Position numbers and translations under genes: made by a program. The notes beneath the pieces are model-generated. The model worked only from the letters and a program-made list of their open reading frames with translations, had not been told where the DNA came from and did no database searches. This document shows positions 25,091-38,800 of a stretch of 64,000 nucleotides of DNA, one piece after another. Positions within the stretch are counted from its first letter, which is position 1. Each line of letters begins with the position of its first letter. Source of the DNA: Heterobilharzia americana (Eukaryota > Platyhelminthes > Trematoda > Strigeidida > Schistosomatidae); the NCBI GenBank assembly GCA_944470555.2, contig OX104129.1, positions 52,237,998 to 52,301,997 on the forward strand. Reading direction: 5' to 3'.

Positions 25091-26574
25091 AACATGTTCC
25101 GTCCGACTTTTTAACCACTTGTCCTGAGGATCTACCAGGGACCCATCGTTCTCATTGATGATATAATAACAAGGTAGTAACAGTCTCCTGTCTTAGTCTT
25201 TTATAGTTCTGCTGCTTTTTCACTGATTTAATTGGCAGTGAGGTTTTCTGTATCCGGAATGTGTTAATTCATTCCTACTACATCACGTTATGGTTTTTAT
25301 TCGAAATAATCCTCGAAGATATACAAAGAATTATAACGTAATACAGGATTAAAATTAAGAAAGTTAATAAAGGAAAAAAGACAATTTAATTCTAACTTTG
25401 GTAACAAAACATACAGTTTACCAACGTAGGTGTACTTTAAGAACATATTATTTTTGTACACAAAGGTGGCTTCAACTTGCATATGGGTATTGCTTTTACA
25501 AACATCAGCATGCACCTGTTTCTACACTAAAATTCTGAAAGCTGTTCGGAACTTAATTACGTGACCCATTTCCATAATATGCCTCGTTGTAGATGAAGAA
25601 GGCCTCCTCTCAAAGCTTCACAATTAGCCTGTTTTTGAAACAGGACAGATAGTAGGCGACATAACACATAAGATAGACAAGTGAGTATCAGTCGGAAGAT
25701 CCAGAATCACCAGAAAATGTAGAGGCTACGAAGAAAAAGTGATGAGTACGATCGTTTAGACATGATTAACCACTACAAAGTTTAGTTAGCACTCAATACT
25801 TTCTGAGTACAGAAGTCAAGTTCCTACGACAGCTAGCCAGTCAGTGAAACGGAGAAACGTTTCAGTCTTCTGTTTATTATTCTGAAAGTTGTAGAAATGG
25901 CTACATAGTAGCCTGTTTTGAACGACTGCAACTCTTTGAAGTTGCACATTCTCCGGCATACATTCATGAAACCTAGTAGATGTCTACCCCTCTCTACTTC
26001 TTAAGAACTTGCTTTGATAGAGAAATGCGAATTTGTAGACAAAGTCGAAAGATAGTGTTTTCAGTGATTCACACGAAAATAAGTATGGCAGATGAAGACG
26101 TTCCCTTCAGTTTTCTTGCAATCTTCTGTAAGGCATTATCTTATTTGAACAATGAGCATTTGAATTGTTTTTTTTGTTATCATAGTAACATTTACCTCAC
26201 CTATGTATTTCTCTTCTAGTTCACAATGGAAACAAATTTATTTCACGACCAAAGAGAGGTCAAGTTAGGCCATATCTATGGATAACTGAATAAAACTTTT
26301 GCAATTCAGATGTTACTCAGACTATGTGGTTTTATAATAAACTCGTCTAGGAATTGTTCAGTAGTCTATTCTTCTAATGCCTACGTTCAAATGACCATTT
26401 ACACCCACTGCTAAATATCTCAAATATTTTAAAGTCATCATTCACATCTTTGCAAACTACAAAGGTGGCATATAAAATATGACATGTTGAATCCCCAATT
26501 TCACTCGACCCAACTTTTAGAGCGATACATCAGACTTAAACCATCAATCTGTCCATAACGTTCATTGTCTTAAC
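25091..26574. other. nothing recognised
   Basis: ORFs at 25297-25515 (-) and 25980-26219 (+) show no family motif. No repeat shared with the rest of the window. Confidence 0.45.
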
Positions 26575-26960
26575 AAAATTATACGTTTTTCTGGTATATG
26601 TTTAAAAGGCATTTCATATCTTTGGGTACAGAGAGCAAATGTACATGCTGACAAATTATTTCTGTAGTTTTATCGCCTGGAATGTTAGTAAATAGGAATT
26701 TTGTACCAGAAGATACCATAAACTTATCAGAAATACCCAATTTGTCCGGAATACCATCGGACAGGTAAGAATCCTCCAGCCTGTGCACAGATAATTTATT
26801 ACGGATCCACTCCAACTTTCTGTCAACCATATGACTACTTTTTGAAACAAAGAGTTCAAGAGTGGCAATATTAGCCAAAGTGGTCTGTTGGATTTAAGTT
26901 TTCCGTAAATCATAAATAAACGCCAGATGTAAGCCATATGGTCTTATTTCGTTATATGCT
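26575..26960 (-). mobile_element. Penelope-like RT fragment (N-terminal part)
   Basis: The minus strand encodes KFLFTNIPGDKTTEIICQHV and LSVPKDMKCLLNIYQKNV, matching the motif A region (SLFTNIPLEKTI) just before the DGVAMGSPLGP motif in Penelope-like enzymes. The catalytic VDxxSLFTNIP segment is degraded to VSSGTKFLFTNIP. A second overlapping ORF in another frame suggests a frameshift near 26800. Confidence 0.8.
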
Positions 26961-27089
26961 GAATGGTCAACCAAACTCTTCTTCAGCAGCGTTCACAGTA
27001 GTTATTATAATCCTGTCGCAAATTTTCTCAGCGTAAATGGACGCTATCAAATCACTCAGAACTATGAATGTAATCCGCAAGCGGAGCTG

Positions 27090-27270
27090 AAGGTCATTTG
27101 TTTAGGGAGTTGACTTTCAATCAATGGGTTACGGGTCCGAATACCGCTACACTTACCGAGGTTTGGGCAGCCAGGTAGTAGCACTATCCCTCAGACAATA
27201 GGTGTATCTCACTGCCTACTGCACGAGTATGTACAAGGTTGCTGGGTAAATTTGAAGAGATGAAATAACC
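27090..27270 (+). mobile_element. tRNA-like SINE of a second family
   Basis: GAGTTGACTTTCAATCAATG, then a B-box-like GGGTCCGAATACCGC and GAGGTTTGGGCAGCC with GTAGTAGCACTATCCC. The same block order recurs at 30.13, 31.92, 45.65 (inverted) and 46.03 kb. Confidence 0.55.
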
Positions 27271-28299
27271 TGCAAATAAACCATCTTACTCATAGTGACT
27301 ACACTATATTCCTTATCCAGCCTCACAAAAACTGTTTATTCTGAAGCTTGCCCACTTTACTGATAACAGATGCCTGATAGCACTGTTGGTGAAATGAGAT
27401 GCTGGTTGGCAGTCAGTGACCTAAGATTTGAAACAACTATTTCCGTCTTCATCAGATAGTTGATGTATGTATTCGAACCATGCTTCTGCATCAATTCGAC
27501 TACCTTCTCTGGAAAATGCTTAAAATTTAAACCCAAAAGACGGTATCTCAATTGGAATTATTTCAAAGGCTAACCATTCTGAATATGCAACAAATTTGTT
27601 CAGCTGTTATTTCAACAAAGATTTCTGGAATCCTTCTTCCAGGCTATCTGCAATTAAATATGAGTTGTTAGACAAAGAAGCAGGTACTTTTACTCTACCT
27701 ATCTTCCTCTCACGTTGAGGAAGCCTCAACATTGATATTACTCTCGACTTGATTCATTTCTGAGATCAAAATTATGCTCTGTTATTAACAACGGTTCATA
27801 ACGATGACATGTGTCAAACTGAAGCAATTCAAAACTCTACTTTGATGTTTGTTTCACTCAACTTCCAACTAATAGGTTACAGGTTTGAACGTGTTTTTGC
27901 TTAGGCAGGCTTTGATGCTCATATGCCACCATGGAAGGAAGGAAATCACCATACATCAAGTGTAACAGAATTTACGTTACTAGACTTCAGTTGAAACTTT
28001 GAGGACTAAGTTATCCCCAAGAAGTCTCAGCATAAAAACACTCTTCTATTATTGCATAGTAGTAGTTCGATGTATTCATCTAGTTACTAGCCTGGTGGAC
28101 ATACATGTTTACTCATCAACTTGTCTCTCGTGTGATGCTGCATGAGTGAAGTTAGAATTTTTCACCTAACCAAATTGCATACTATAAGAAGTACATTTAG
28201 CCTTATAAATTTATTCAGCAGGGCAGTATGAAAACAGCCTTTAAAGTACTACATTAAAGTGGTCACGGCCGAGTGCTTAAATTTATTGAAGCCCCTGCC

Positions 28300-28500
28300 A
28301 TTGGCAAATTCAAACCTTAATGAATACAAAAACAGTTTGCACTCCCAATGAACCTTGGTGGTATTGATTTTGATTTTCATATCAAGAGTGATATGTTTAG
28401 GATTTTGTTTTCTCTCTTTCCTTCCTACTCTCATGTTTCCTACTAACTTCATTGACCCTTTTCCTAAATTTTCATATAAACAGTCCGACAAGTCAATGTG
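28300..28500 (-). repeat. arm 1 of a ~200 bp inverted repeat
   Basis: On the minus strand it reads ACTTGTCGGACTG, AAATTTAGGAAAAGGGTCAA, TCACTCTTGATATGAAAATC and AAACTGTTTTTGTATTCATT. The same text appears on the plus strand at 28922-29115 with roughly nine of ten bases equal by eye. The element type is not recognised. The ORF here mirrors the one in arm 2 (GNMRVGRKE against GNMRIGRKE). Confidence 0.8.
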
Positions 28501-28921
28501 CGATAGGATTGTTCGAAATGCATGGTGTTAATACACTACATGTTTCAGATAATCTTCGTCTTCTCATTACGCTGTTTATATTAATCAAAGGGACTAATTG
28601 TTTTAAATTCTCCAACTAACTTGATGTTGAAGATAAAGTGTGTAGTGCATATATGAGAGTCAAAGTGGCCAAGTTTTGTGACTTGAACATCATATGGTAC
28701 TTGTTAACTGTTTGCATATAACAACAAATAATACTGGTCTGTATGGTTTTATTCCTAACATCGTGATAAGTGTTCATATAACTCGAGTCATTACTGAAAT
28801 GCTTCTTAGTCTGAAATCGAACTGACTTAGTGGCAAGAAAAAAATACTGAATTCAGTCGAAATGAACTACTACATATCGTTGATCCCTCAGTATCTACTT
28901 TCTTTCTTCATTAGGACATTT

Positions 28922-29115
28922 AAGCAATGAACTTGTCGGACTATTTATACGGAAATTTAGGAAAAGGGTCAATGAGGTCAATAGGAAACATGAGAATAGG
29001 AAGGAAGGAGAAAAAACGAAATCTTAATCACATCACTCTTGATATGAAAATCAAAACTACCAAAGTAGGCTCATCGGGAGTACAAACTGTTTTTGTATTC
29101 ATAAAGGTTTGATTT
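28922..29115 (+). repeat. arm 2 of a ~200 bp inverted repeat
   Basis: Mate of the arm at 28300-28500, separated by about 420 bp. The shared 60-residue reading (YLYGNLGKGSMRSIGNMRIG) may be chance conservation of a non-coding repeat, or a remnant of a coding element. Confidence 0.8.
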
Positions 29116-29910
29116 TGTGGATGGCAAAAGTACAAACATACACCATATTTTTATTCCTCGGATACCTGCCTCGAATAGAACATTCTTTCACTGGCTAATT
29201 GAACCACCACCGGAAGCAAATCCAAAACCAAACAACACTGATGCAAAAAACATTTTGCTTGAAAATATTGTTTGGGGAGTGAAGTTGTTAAAGTACTACA
29301 TGCTGAGAATTCAATAACATGCCAAACATACTTTTTGGAATACAGCTATTATTGTTATTATTAATATTAAAAACTTAAAGTGGTGATTTCTGTTTTTGTT
29401 AACTGATACTAACATTTCTTTGAATTCCGCTACGCTGATCTAGTTCTGGATACTCTAGATAACACTTTGATCCTCACGAAATATTGAGTAGACCTGCGTG
29501 CAACTACTGAGTTGCATAATCACTCATTGATGGGAGTAACCACGTATAAACTGATGTCATCACCACAAGACATACCTATTACATAAAACCCTACACAACT
29601 TCTTGATCCTTCGTATATACTAGTTGGAAGCTGAGTATTTAAACAGCAGTCACAAGTCAGTATGCCTCTAGAACGCATGGTGTTTGAAAGAAGCAGTTAA
29701 TTTATGTCATTATATAAGTTTTGATACAATCCCAGCGCGTTTAGGGTTTTATGGTTTAAAGACAATAACTACATTAGAAAAATTCTATCAAAGCTGTGGG
29801 AGACCCAGAACTCAAAGTGAAAATAAAAACTATATATATATAATACGAATTTGTGCTCTGTATTTTACCATGCTTTGTTTTTGAAAAGTTTCCGGAGGAA
29901 ACTATAGTTG
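29116..29910. other. RAD1 3' flank, nothing recognised
   Basis: Downstream of the RAD1 stop on the minus strand I see no canonical AATAAA within 200 bp. An ORF at 29117-29317 continues arm 2 of the inverted repeat and has no known motif. Confidence 0.45.
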
Positions 29911-32900
29911 TTAATCACTCCAGTCAGGATCCAGTGTGTTTACTGGACACTTGGACGTTGACGCCTGATGAGGTATTTGATTGGATTCTGTGACTACATC
30001 CCGTTGAATATTCGTACTCGTTGGAGATTCTGACTGATCTGTTTCATCTACATCTGGAACACACTGGAAAAAAAGAGGAAAACAGGTTGTGCAATCAAAT
30101 AAACAGCATTGTGAAGTTATATACTTCATTGATCTAGGTGGTCAACTTTCAACCAGTGGTCAATGGTTTGAATCCCGACTAAAATAATGAGGTTTGGGTA
30201 ACTACGTATTATCGCAAAGCACACACACAACAAGTGGGGTTCTTTGCCAAGTCTATGGGAATGGGAGCATTCACTGAGTAACTCCATACTTTATATTCAA
30301 TAACCAATTCTAAGTGGAATACTCCAGTCTTTATATACAACAAAAAATGTCAAAAGAAATATACTGAAAGCTGTTTTATTGTTACTCATTTCATTGCGTC
30401 GACCAGTACACTGTTACTTGCACCACCACTATTACTGTTATCATCGATTTCATGTTGCTAACTCCCAATTTGTTTCTTAATGGTAACGGTACTTTATTAC
30501 AGTACATTATGTATTGTTCTTGTTATGAAATAGGAAAACGCAACCGCAATAACGCTGAAAAATTTACAAAAACAACGACTCACACTTGAACTTTTGATAA
30601 CATTAACTTGACCCATGACCCAGTCAACAAACACAATTAAAGATGAGATAAGGAAAACACCGAACAAATGGCTTTCATGATTATCGCAGATGAGAACGTG
30701 TATTCATAAGAAAATCGAGAATCCGTGTTCTTCATAACAATCGAAATGGTGTCTTAAATAAACTCAAATATTGGTAAATCTAGGTGAGTTTTCTTAGAAA
30801 TACTTATATTTTCCAACAGTTTGTTCGTTTTTCTGAAAAGACAAAACTGTTACATTCAATCCCCTGGGGGTGTAAGATTTGGGCACTATGGTAGGATGCA
30901 GCATGCAACTAATCCCTTGTAGTTTGTACTTGCGTTAATACATCAAAATTTGAAAGGAATTAATTCTATCTTGGGTATTTCAGGATTTACTAATTTAGCT
31001 TGGTACGCACTTTGACACATGTAATACTCCTAGGCTATAGTTCACTAAAAACGCTATTTCTTGAGCAGAATAACCAGAACCTCCTAACTCGAAAACTGCA
31101 GTATGATCTAAATAATAACTGTGAAACTGGTTTTCTTCAGTAAATACTATCTGCAGCAAGCAACAACACTCGATGGTCACAATACACGACCGCTCAAACT
31201 CTGAAAATTGGATTGGAATAGTTTCCTTTCTGAGCTTATACATGATAAAATAATTGATTGATAAGTGTTCTTCTGCATGAATGATTCTGCATTGCTAAAT
31301 TGTTGAATAAAGATGATATCCATACATAGTATTGTATGCGAAGAGCATATGAATTACAGATTGAGATTTGTCTGTACGTGTGTTGACAGTTCATATTCCA
31401 TGTGTGTTGGTTATGTCAGTATGTTAGGATGGGTTGAAACCACGTTAAATTACGTTCTACTCCCTCATTCCTATTTCGACAATTTTGAAGAGGTTCTTTT
31501 ACGAGATGTTTTTAATAATTTCTAAAGCCTTTCTGAATAATTTCGATATCATCAATATCGACCTTGTGATCTGAAATTATAGCGTGTATAGCTATGGCTG
31601 AAGTGCTTTCAATTTTGTCCAGCTCCACTGGATTTCTAGGAGGTCAAGTAGCTCTTCGGTGCTCATCCTTTTCTAATTTTGATTTCACGAAAAGTCTGTA
31701 CTATCCATACCTGCAATCCATTGTTTGAAAGCTGAGTGACTAAGTGAGTCACATCTTCGATATATATTCAATGACAATTAAGAAGACCTGATCGTGATTA
31801 GGTGCCAGCTAATAAATAGAAATTACTACTGTTGGGAACGCTTTTGACACGCTCCGAAACCTTGAAGTCACGTACACAAGATTTCTGAAATAGCCCCAAA
31901 CAATGTCTAGGAGTAGTGGAGCTGTGGTTTTCGACTTCTAACCAGTCACATACTGTTTAAACCTCACTCCACATAGTGAATTTTGGACAGCCACGTAATA
32001 TCACTGGTCTTCACAAACAATGCGGTTCAAGGACCTGAATAGGGTCGTTGGATCGCGATCATACCACACTATACGAAAGATTAAATATCTCGCACCAAAG
32101 AAAACTATGATGAAATTTCTGCTTATATAGCTCTGTAAATTTGAAGTTCATTAGCACAACCTAAAAATCTGTCAAACAAAAACAAAGTTATTGAACATTA
32201 AGAATTCTGCAGAATGAAACTCACGAAAAATTCAACAAAAGCAACTTCACCGTCTGAGATATTTATCATAAACTGAATGGACAGGAATCCACGATCATTG
32301 ATACGCAAAGAAATACGACTAGCCATGGATAAAGCCCGATTTGTTGCAGGTCGTAGAAGTGAAAGACGAAAACGAGCTATTCGAGGGCTTGCAGTAACTG
32401 ATTCGAATACCTCTACTTGATCAGACGATCGAGGCAAATCGAAATGCATAGTTCCAGCAAAACCGTAAGTAGTTAAACGAAGACGCGACTGGACAGCTGG
32501 GGGTGGTATTATAGCAACTTCTAGAATTTCGCTTGAAGTATCTAGTTCGTTAAATGCTTCACGCATGCATTCTGACTGCAGGAGAAAGGAAGTGAATGCA
32601 TAAAAATAAATAACTCAATTTGTGGTTCATGAGGATTAACCTATTTCAATGTAGTTTTTCAACAAAGATTGACATCAGCTGGAGAACAGCAACCTTCTAA
32701 CAGGAGAAGTATTACTGATGTTGACCTTGATATATCTTAAGCGGACCCCATAATTAAAAATTTAGGGATCCACAGCTAATTATCTGTGCACCAATTGAAA
32801 GATACCTTCAACTTACTTTGCCAAGTGTGAATGCAGGAGCTTCAGATGTTGAGCACCTATTTACCAACATCATAATTGATCCAAGGAATAAACGTTAACT

Positions 32901-35777
32901 TGGATTTGTCCTGGAAACTTTTGACTCATTCGTCTTGGTTCACTCGTTTGTATGTCTTATGCATTAAACCCAGCAATATTTTGGCTAGTCTGCAGATAAA
33001 CAGAAGGTCTGAAACAACACAGATCTACTTTATTGAGAATGTCTTTTTAACAACTTTGCGAAATACCAAGAGGAAAACCCACTATTAGAATCCATTAACA
33101 CCGGAATCCGATGATATCTTCATATCAGCATAAGATATTTCGCATTTTATTTTGTGTTACGCAGTTAAACTGTTGAATATGAATAGCCACCATTTTCGGT
33201 TGCTCATATAGTGATAAAAAGTTTATGAGGAATTTCACTGTTTAAATTTCTATTAATTTCACTTTGAACAACAAGCTGGTGATAAAATGTAAATTTCCTG
33301 AAAGTGGTCTTCTGAGTAAGAATTTCAAGAATATTTCCACAATAAATAGTTAAGTATCTGGTGAAACATCAGAATAGCAACATGTGATAAAAATTGGTCA
33401 ACAAAATTATGTTACTACATTGAACATTATTCACATTGATCTCAGTCTCTCCAATAACAGACGTTAAAGAATTCCTTCAAAAGATTGTGATTCCGTACTT
33501 TGATTAGAGGGCACTAAATTAACCTCGCCTGGTTAATTACTTCACTAGTTACTAGCCGGCCACAAGCCCAGGTAAAGAGGGAAGGTTCGACACAACCCCA
33601 GAAAACAAATCCGATCGCTAAACAAACTTCAAAGCACAAAGAAAATATAAAACATAACATTAAACATATTCCTTGCTGGAATCTGGAAGACGAAATGACG
33701 CCAGTTAGTGAAAGCCTTCGCGAAGCCAGTCGGCCGACGTGTCTTCTCTTCTCTCGATGAAAGCCAAGGTAAACATGGGCACATGGCATGTCCGCACCAT
33801 GTATGAACCTACCAAGGCTGCCAGGATTGCGAAAGACATGAGGAGATAGGGCATGGAAGTCCTTGGAATCTGTCAGGAATCAGCAGATGGAATGGAAGTG
33901 GACTCTCAAAACTATCAACTGCAGAGTCAATAATCCACTCCGGTCAACCAGACAACAACCACAAGCACACTATAAACCACGGAGTGGCAACCATCTTGTC
34001 TCCAAGATCATCAAAGGCTCTCATGCAGTGGGAACCTATCTCCTCCAGCATCACCACCATGACGGCAAGGTTCAACTCAAAAGGCACGAAGGAAAGTCAC
34101 AATCATTCAATGCTACGCCACGCACCTACAAATAATGCAGACCAAGAGAAGAAGGAGGAATTCTACAGACAACTGCAATCAGTAACAGACAAGACCACAC
34201 TCCAGTTGGTGACATCAAAATGCATTCTAATGCGTGCAGTGACATGAATGACAAACTCGGAGTGGACAACACAGGAAGACAGCTCGTCATGAGTCGAGAA
34301 GCACTCGGTGAAATGATGAATGACAATGCAGAACTGTTTGCAGACATCTGCGCAGTCAACGATTTGATGATTGAAGGCAGTATATAGAAAGAAACACAAG
34401 GATATTCACAAAACGACATGGATTTCACCAGACACCAGGACACACTAAAAATCAGATCGACTTCATCTCAATCTCAAGAAAGTGGAGATGGAGACGCAGC
34501 CCACTTGACACAACATCAAGAAGAAGAGCAGATGTAGGTTCACACCACTCACTATCTAATGCAGGGAACCAGACTTCCAAATCAAGTTGAAAGCCTTCAA
34601 TTCAAGGAAGTTGGTGATAGACCACAGTTCAAGTTCAACACCCAGAACAGAAACTGAACTGAAGGACGAAACTACAAAGGACATCTTCACTTCAGCCATC
34701 AGGACAAAGTGGGAGACACCAAGCAACATCCCTGAGGAAACCTGTGTCGAAGAACACTGCAACTCTTCGATAGAGATGTGCAAAGAAACCTGCATAACCG
34801 TGTTATTACGGAAGAAGAAACAAGATAAGGAATCGATCTCGACAGACACATGGAAGCTGATAGAGCAGGTAGAGGAAGATGATGAAGCAGAAGATGAATC
34901 AGTGCACTGCATAGACGAACAACGAAAAGGGGAGCTGACTACAACCTGTTAAACACTGGACAAAGAAGTGAAGAAGAGTGCACGGAAAGACAGAGGACAC
35001 TTCTACGACACACTGGTAAGTGAAGCAGAACAGGCTGCTGGTAGGAAAGAACTGACAACACTGTTTCAAATAACCAGGTTAGCATCAGGGAAGAGATCAA
35101 CGCAGATGAAACCAATGAAAGATAGTGAAGGAAAGATGGTTACCACCAAAGAGGAGAAACAAAGGAAATGATGGGCTTACCACTTTAAAAACCTCTTGAG
35201 TCGACCACCACCACCACCACCACCTGCAACTCGTCCAGAAATACCACCAGCATCCCAGCTACAGAACTGTCAGTGAACACAACTGTGAACAAGATCCAGA
35301 TTTTCAACACCAGTGTCAGTGAAGTCAGTCGTTCTGTGTGATGGTTCAGAAACTTGGCGCGTCACAAGAAGCATTTCCTACAAACTACAGACATACATCT
35401 AACAGCTGACGCCTACGCTCACTTTATACTGAAGATCAGATGGCCAGAGAGAATAAACAAGAAGGAACTCACCCTGGCACCGAACTAACGAGAACCCATC
35501 GCCCAACAAATATGCAGAAGAAGAAAGTGGAAATGGATTGGATTGCTCACACACTGAGAAGAGCGATTGGGGATATCACGCCCCAGGCCCTCGAGTGGAA
35601 CCCGAATGAGAAACGACGAGTTGGGCGTCCTAGCTGAGGGTGACATGGAGTAGATCGTGTGAGGAAAAATGAAAGCTTGTGGGGAGTCGTGGAGCCAGGT
35701 TGAAAAGACTGTAGAGAATAGAGTGAAATGCCGACGTGCTACTGAAGCCCTATTTTCCACTAGGAACCCAAAGGATA

Positions 35778-35829
<52 letters not shown>

Positions 35830-38800
35830 TACAAATAATGGCACTTTACGTGTTGAAGCAAAACTATAAAATGCAACTCAGAAATCATATGCATCTTCGA
35901 GGATGTGGATGCTGAAAACTCGGTAAGCGAGGTAGGGGTCGAACGTGTGACCGAATAAGTAAAAATTAAGTGGCTGCACCAATGAGTCACCGTTCCACTA
36001 CTTGATGAAATACTAGAACGTTTTTGAAATAACGATCGTCTTTCCGAGCGAAACCACGAAAAGACATTAAGATTAAAGCTAATCTATGAACAGGAAAACG
36101 ATTTTCATTCAACAAAAAAAACAAATGGTATATAAACAGTTTTCACGTCAACAGAATTACTCAAGGAAAACAGTTGAATAATTCATCGTACTTGGCTGAT
36201 GAATAAGTTATATTACAATACTAAAGTAGCATAAATCAGGATGTGAAGATCAAAAACGTTTAACTTCACGATCGATTACTTAAAATGTTAACATCCAATT
36301 TTACAACTTTCAACGAATACACGTTTCCTCTTGATAATTAAGTCTAAGCCTACTTGTAAAGACTATGGACATTTGAACCGCACACATCAGTGAACCAAAA
36401 CAAATTCCGTTTCACAATACTACTAATACACTAAAACAACATGCTCGTAGATAATTATGCCATGTAGTTACAAGTAAACTGAAGGTCTGCAATGTGAACC
36501 AGAGTTCAAACTACCGTATCTAAGAACAGTGGGTCGAAAAAAGTTTTAGTGAGCGCAGCTATTCATATCTACGTGAAACTTGGAAAAAAATGAAATAGTC
36601 CTCCAAGTTTTCATAACTCTAAGCATTACAATGAAAAGAATGAGAATACCATGACACGGCAAAAGTAACAACAGTTGTTTCAGTGACACGAAAAAAATGC
36701 AACTACAAGACAGAAAACATTTCTGGATATTACAAGGTCCTAACAGATCGGATGGATACGTTCTCAAGCAGTATAGAGTCATAGTTATTATCAACTCGAC
36801 CCAGCATGAAAAACATCACTAGTTTCCTATCTTACGTTGATCTGCTTTTCATTAACGCCTACCCGTGTGCATTTCAACCTAATCAAGGCTTTTTGAAGCA
36901 CAAGTACAGTAGGCATATACAGACAGTGAGCACTGATCTCCTTCAAATACGTATACTTCCTCAACCACCCTACTGGTTTGGACCTTGATGCTAATCAATA
37001 CTCTCACTAGGTAAAAACCAAGGCAGTTAAGGTAGTAGTGATTAGACCTTTGTAATTCATTAACCTGATGCATCTATGTAATAGACTTTGGGTCACAACT
37101 AATTAGCGACAACTTACATTACGCGATTGCTTAGGCAAGCGTAAGTGAGACTAAGTTTAAACTGGTAACCCGATAATTGGAAGCTTTAATCCCACTATAT
37201 TCGCATTAACGAAAAAGACATAACATGATACTTCAAAAGACAATGAAACGGTTAAGGCCACCTTGAGAAAATAGGGATCAATGGTTACAAAAACTCTAGG
37301 TGACATGGCTGGAAATCACAGTGGTGCAGATGTGTTTACCCTATGACGTCTACCGAAATTTGAACGTCTTCACTAACCTTCATTTTCCAGTCTTTCTCTT
37401 CCAATACATTTTCATTTACTTTAATATTACTCTCTTCCCATCCGCTTGTTCCTTGCATCCTGCTGTGAAGTATAGCAACCTGAACTTATGTACTTCTGTG
37501 CGAGGTTCTACGTTGATTTTGTTTGTCTGTCTTAGCAACTAGGGCCCGACTGATAGCTGGTACCTTCACGTAATGGTCGGGCTTGCATCTCACAACGAGC
37601 TGTGGTGGTGGAAAGCTTGTTCTCTTGAGGTCCTACCATGCCAGAAAAGTCTGTTGGATAGTGGCAAGACGAAAAGCAGTAACTGTTGCAGCGCAAATTA
37701 CCATACAACAATGGGGGTCTGAGGGTGAAGTCATACTTCTGCTACCTGGATAGAGTGTAACAACAGTAGACGAGCAGCAGTGTCAAGCCAATGCTGCCTT
37801 CCTAATAGGAAGGCGGATTAGAAAAGGTAGGGCCTCCAAAATAGCATACCCCTCCCTGCCTCACAGTTCTTCGTTGCCAGAGGTATCGGTCCTCTCAAGT
37901 CAGCGTTAGAACAACCAAACCTCAAAACAACCCGCAAAATGATGTGTATGACAGGTCTCAAGCAGATATTTCATGGGCCCTGTGGTCACAAAAATGGTTT
38001 TCCTTCTAGGTTCCTTAAGAGGAAATGGCCGTACACAGTGTGAGCAGCCAGGAAGTGTCAGCCACCCGAGAGAATTTGACCATATCATTCGATATTCTCC
38101 CGGATACGTTTAAATCAACGACGCCGAAAGAACTTGAAACCGATATCAACAGGGAGCTTTAACCCAAAAGATGGAAGGATCGGGAGCTGTGTCAAATAGT
38201 ACGTTTCCAAATGGACCCCAAGACGCGAAGGTACTTGTTTCCTTTTTGGAAAAAGGAATATCGGAAGGTCCCAAATTTGCATAAAACATTGTTTCTTAAT
38301 CTAAAGTTTTTTTAGTTTGTCACTTTCAAGCCGTTTTAAGACATATCCAGTAGTTCATTTTCTATCCCCATTTTCAAGGTAATTCGCTGATTGGTTAATG
38401 CATACCTTTGCTATGTTAATGTCTCAGTTTATGGACAAAATCATATCTCATATGTATACATACACACGTGTGTTCGGGTTAGCTCACTATTATTCCAGGA
38501 GGAATAAACTCTCCCATCCGACTTAGTCTTCTTTATTCGTCTTGGGTTAGAGTCGGTGGGTTTCGCGTACGAAGTTAGCTGTCAGGTGTGCGTATTATAT
38601 CCGCTCGGAATATGTAAGATGCCTTTTCCGCCAAACTGTAAAAACCTGAAGATGGTTTTAGGTAGCCAATTAAGTGTTTGAAATAAATAACACTCGGTAT
38701 GCCTTTATGTCCATATGGATACTTATTGCCAGCTGAGTAACATTAGTAATCCACACACACAAATTAACTCATGTGTGATCATAAATCGTAAAGATGAAAG

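Larger units (their letters stand above)
30064..32224 (-). other. RAD1 intron 5 (2.2 kb)
   Basis: Donor GTGAGT follows FVEFF; the acceptor is a long pyrimidine tract ending TTTTTTTCCAG directly before CVPDVDE. It contains two degraded tRNA-like repeats (near 30.1 and 31.9 kb) and otherwise no recognisable coding sequence. Confidence 0.9.

Noticed and set aside
30995..31243. Additional RAD1 exon on the minus strand
   Set aside because: The Rad1 reading is complete without it, and the sequence has no resemblance to the family.
35485..35844. 119-residue minus ORF with poly-tyrosine
   Set aside because: The tyrosine run is the (AAT)n tail read backwards.
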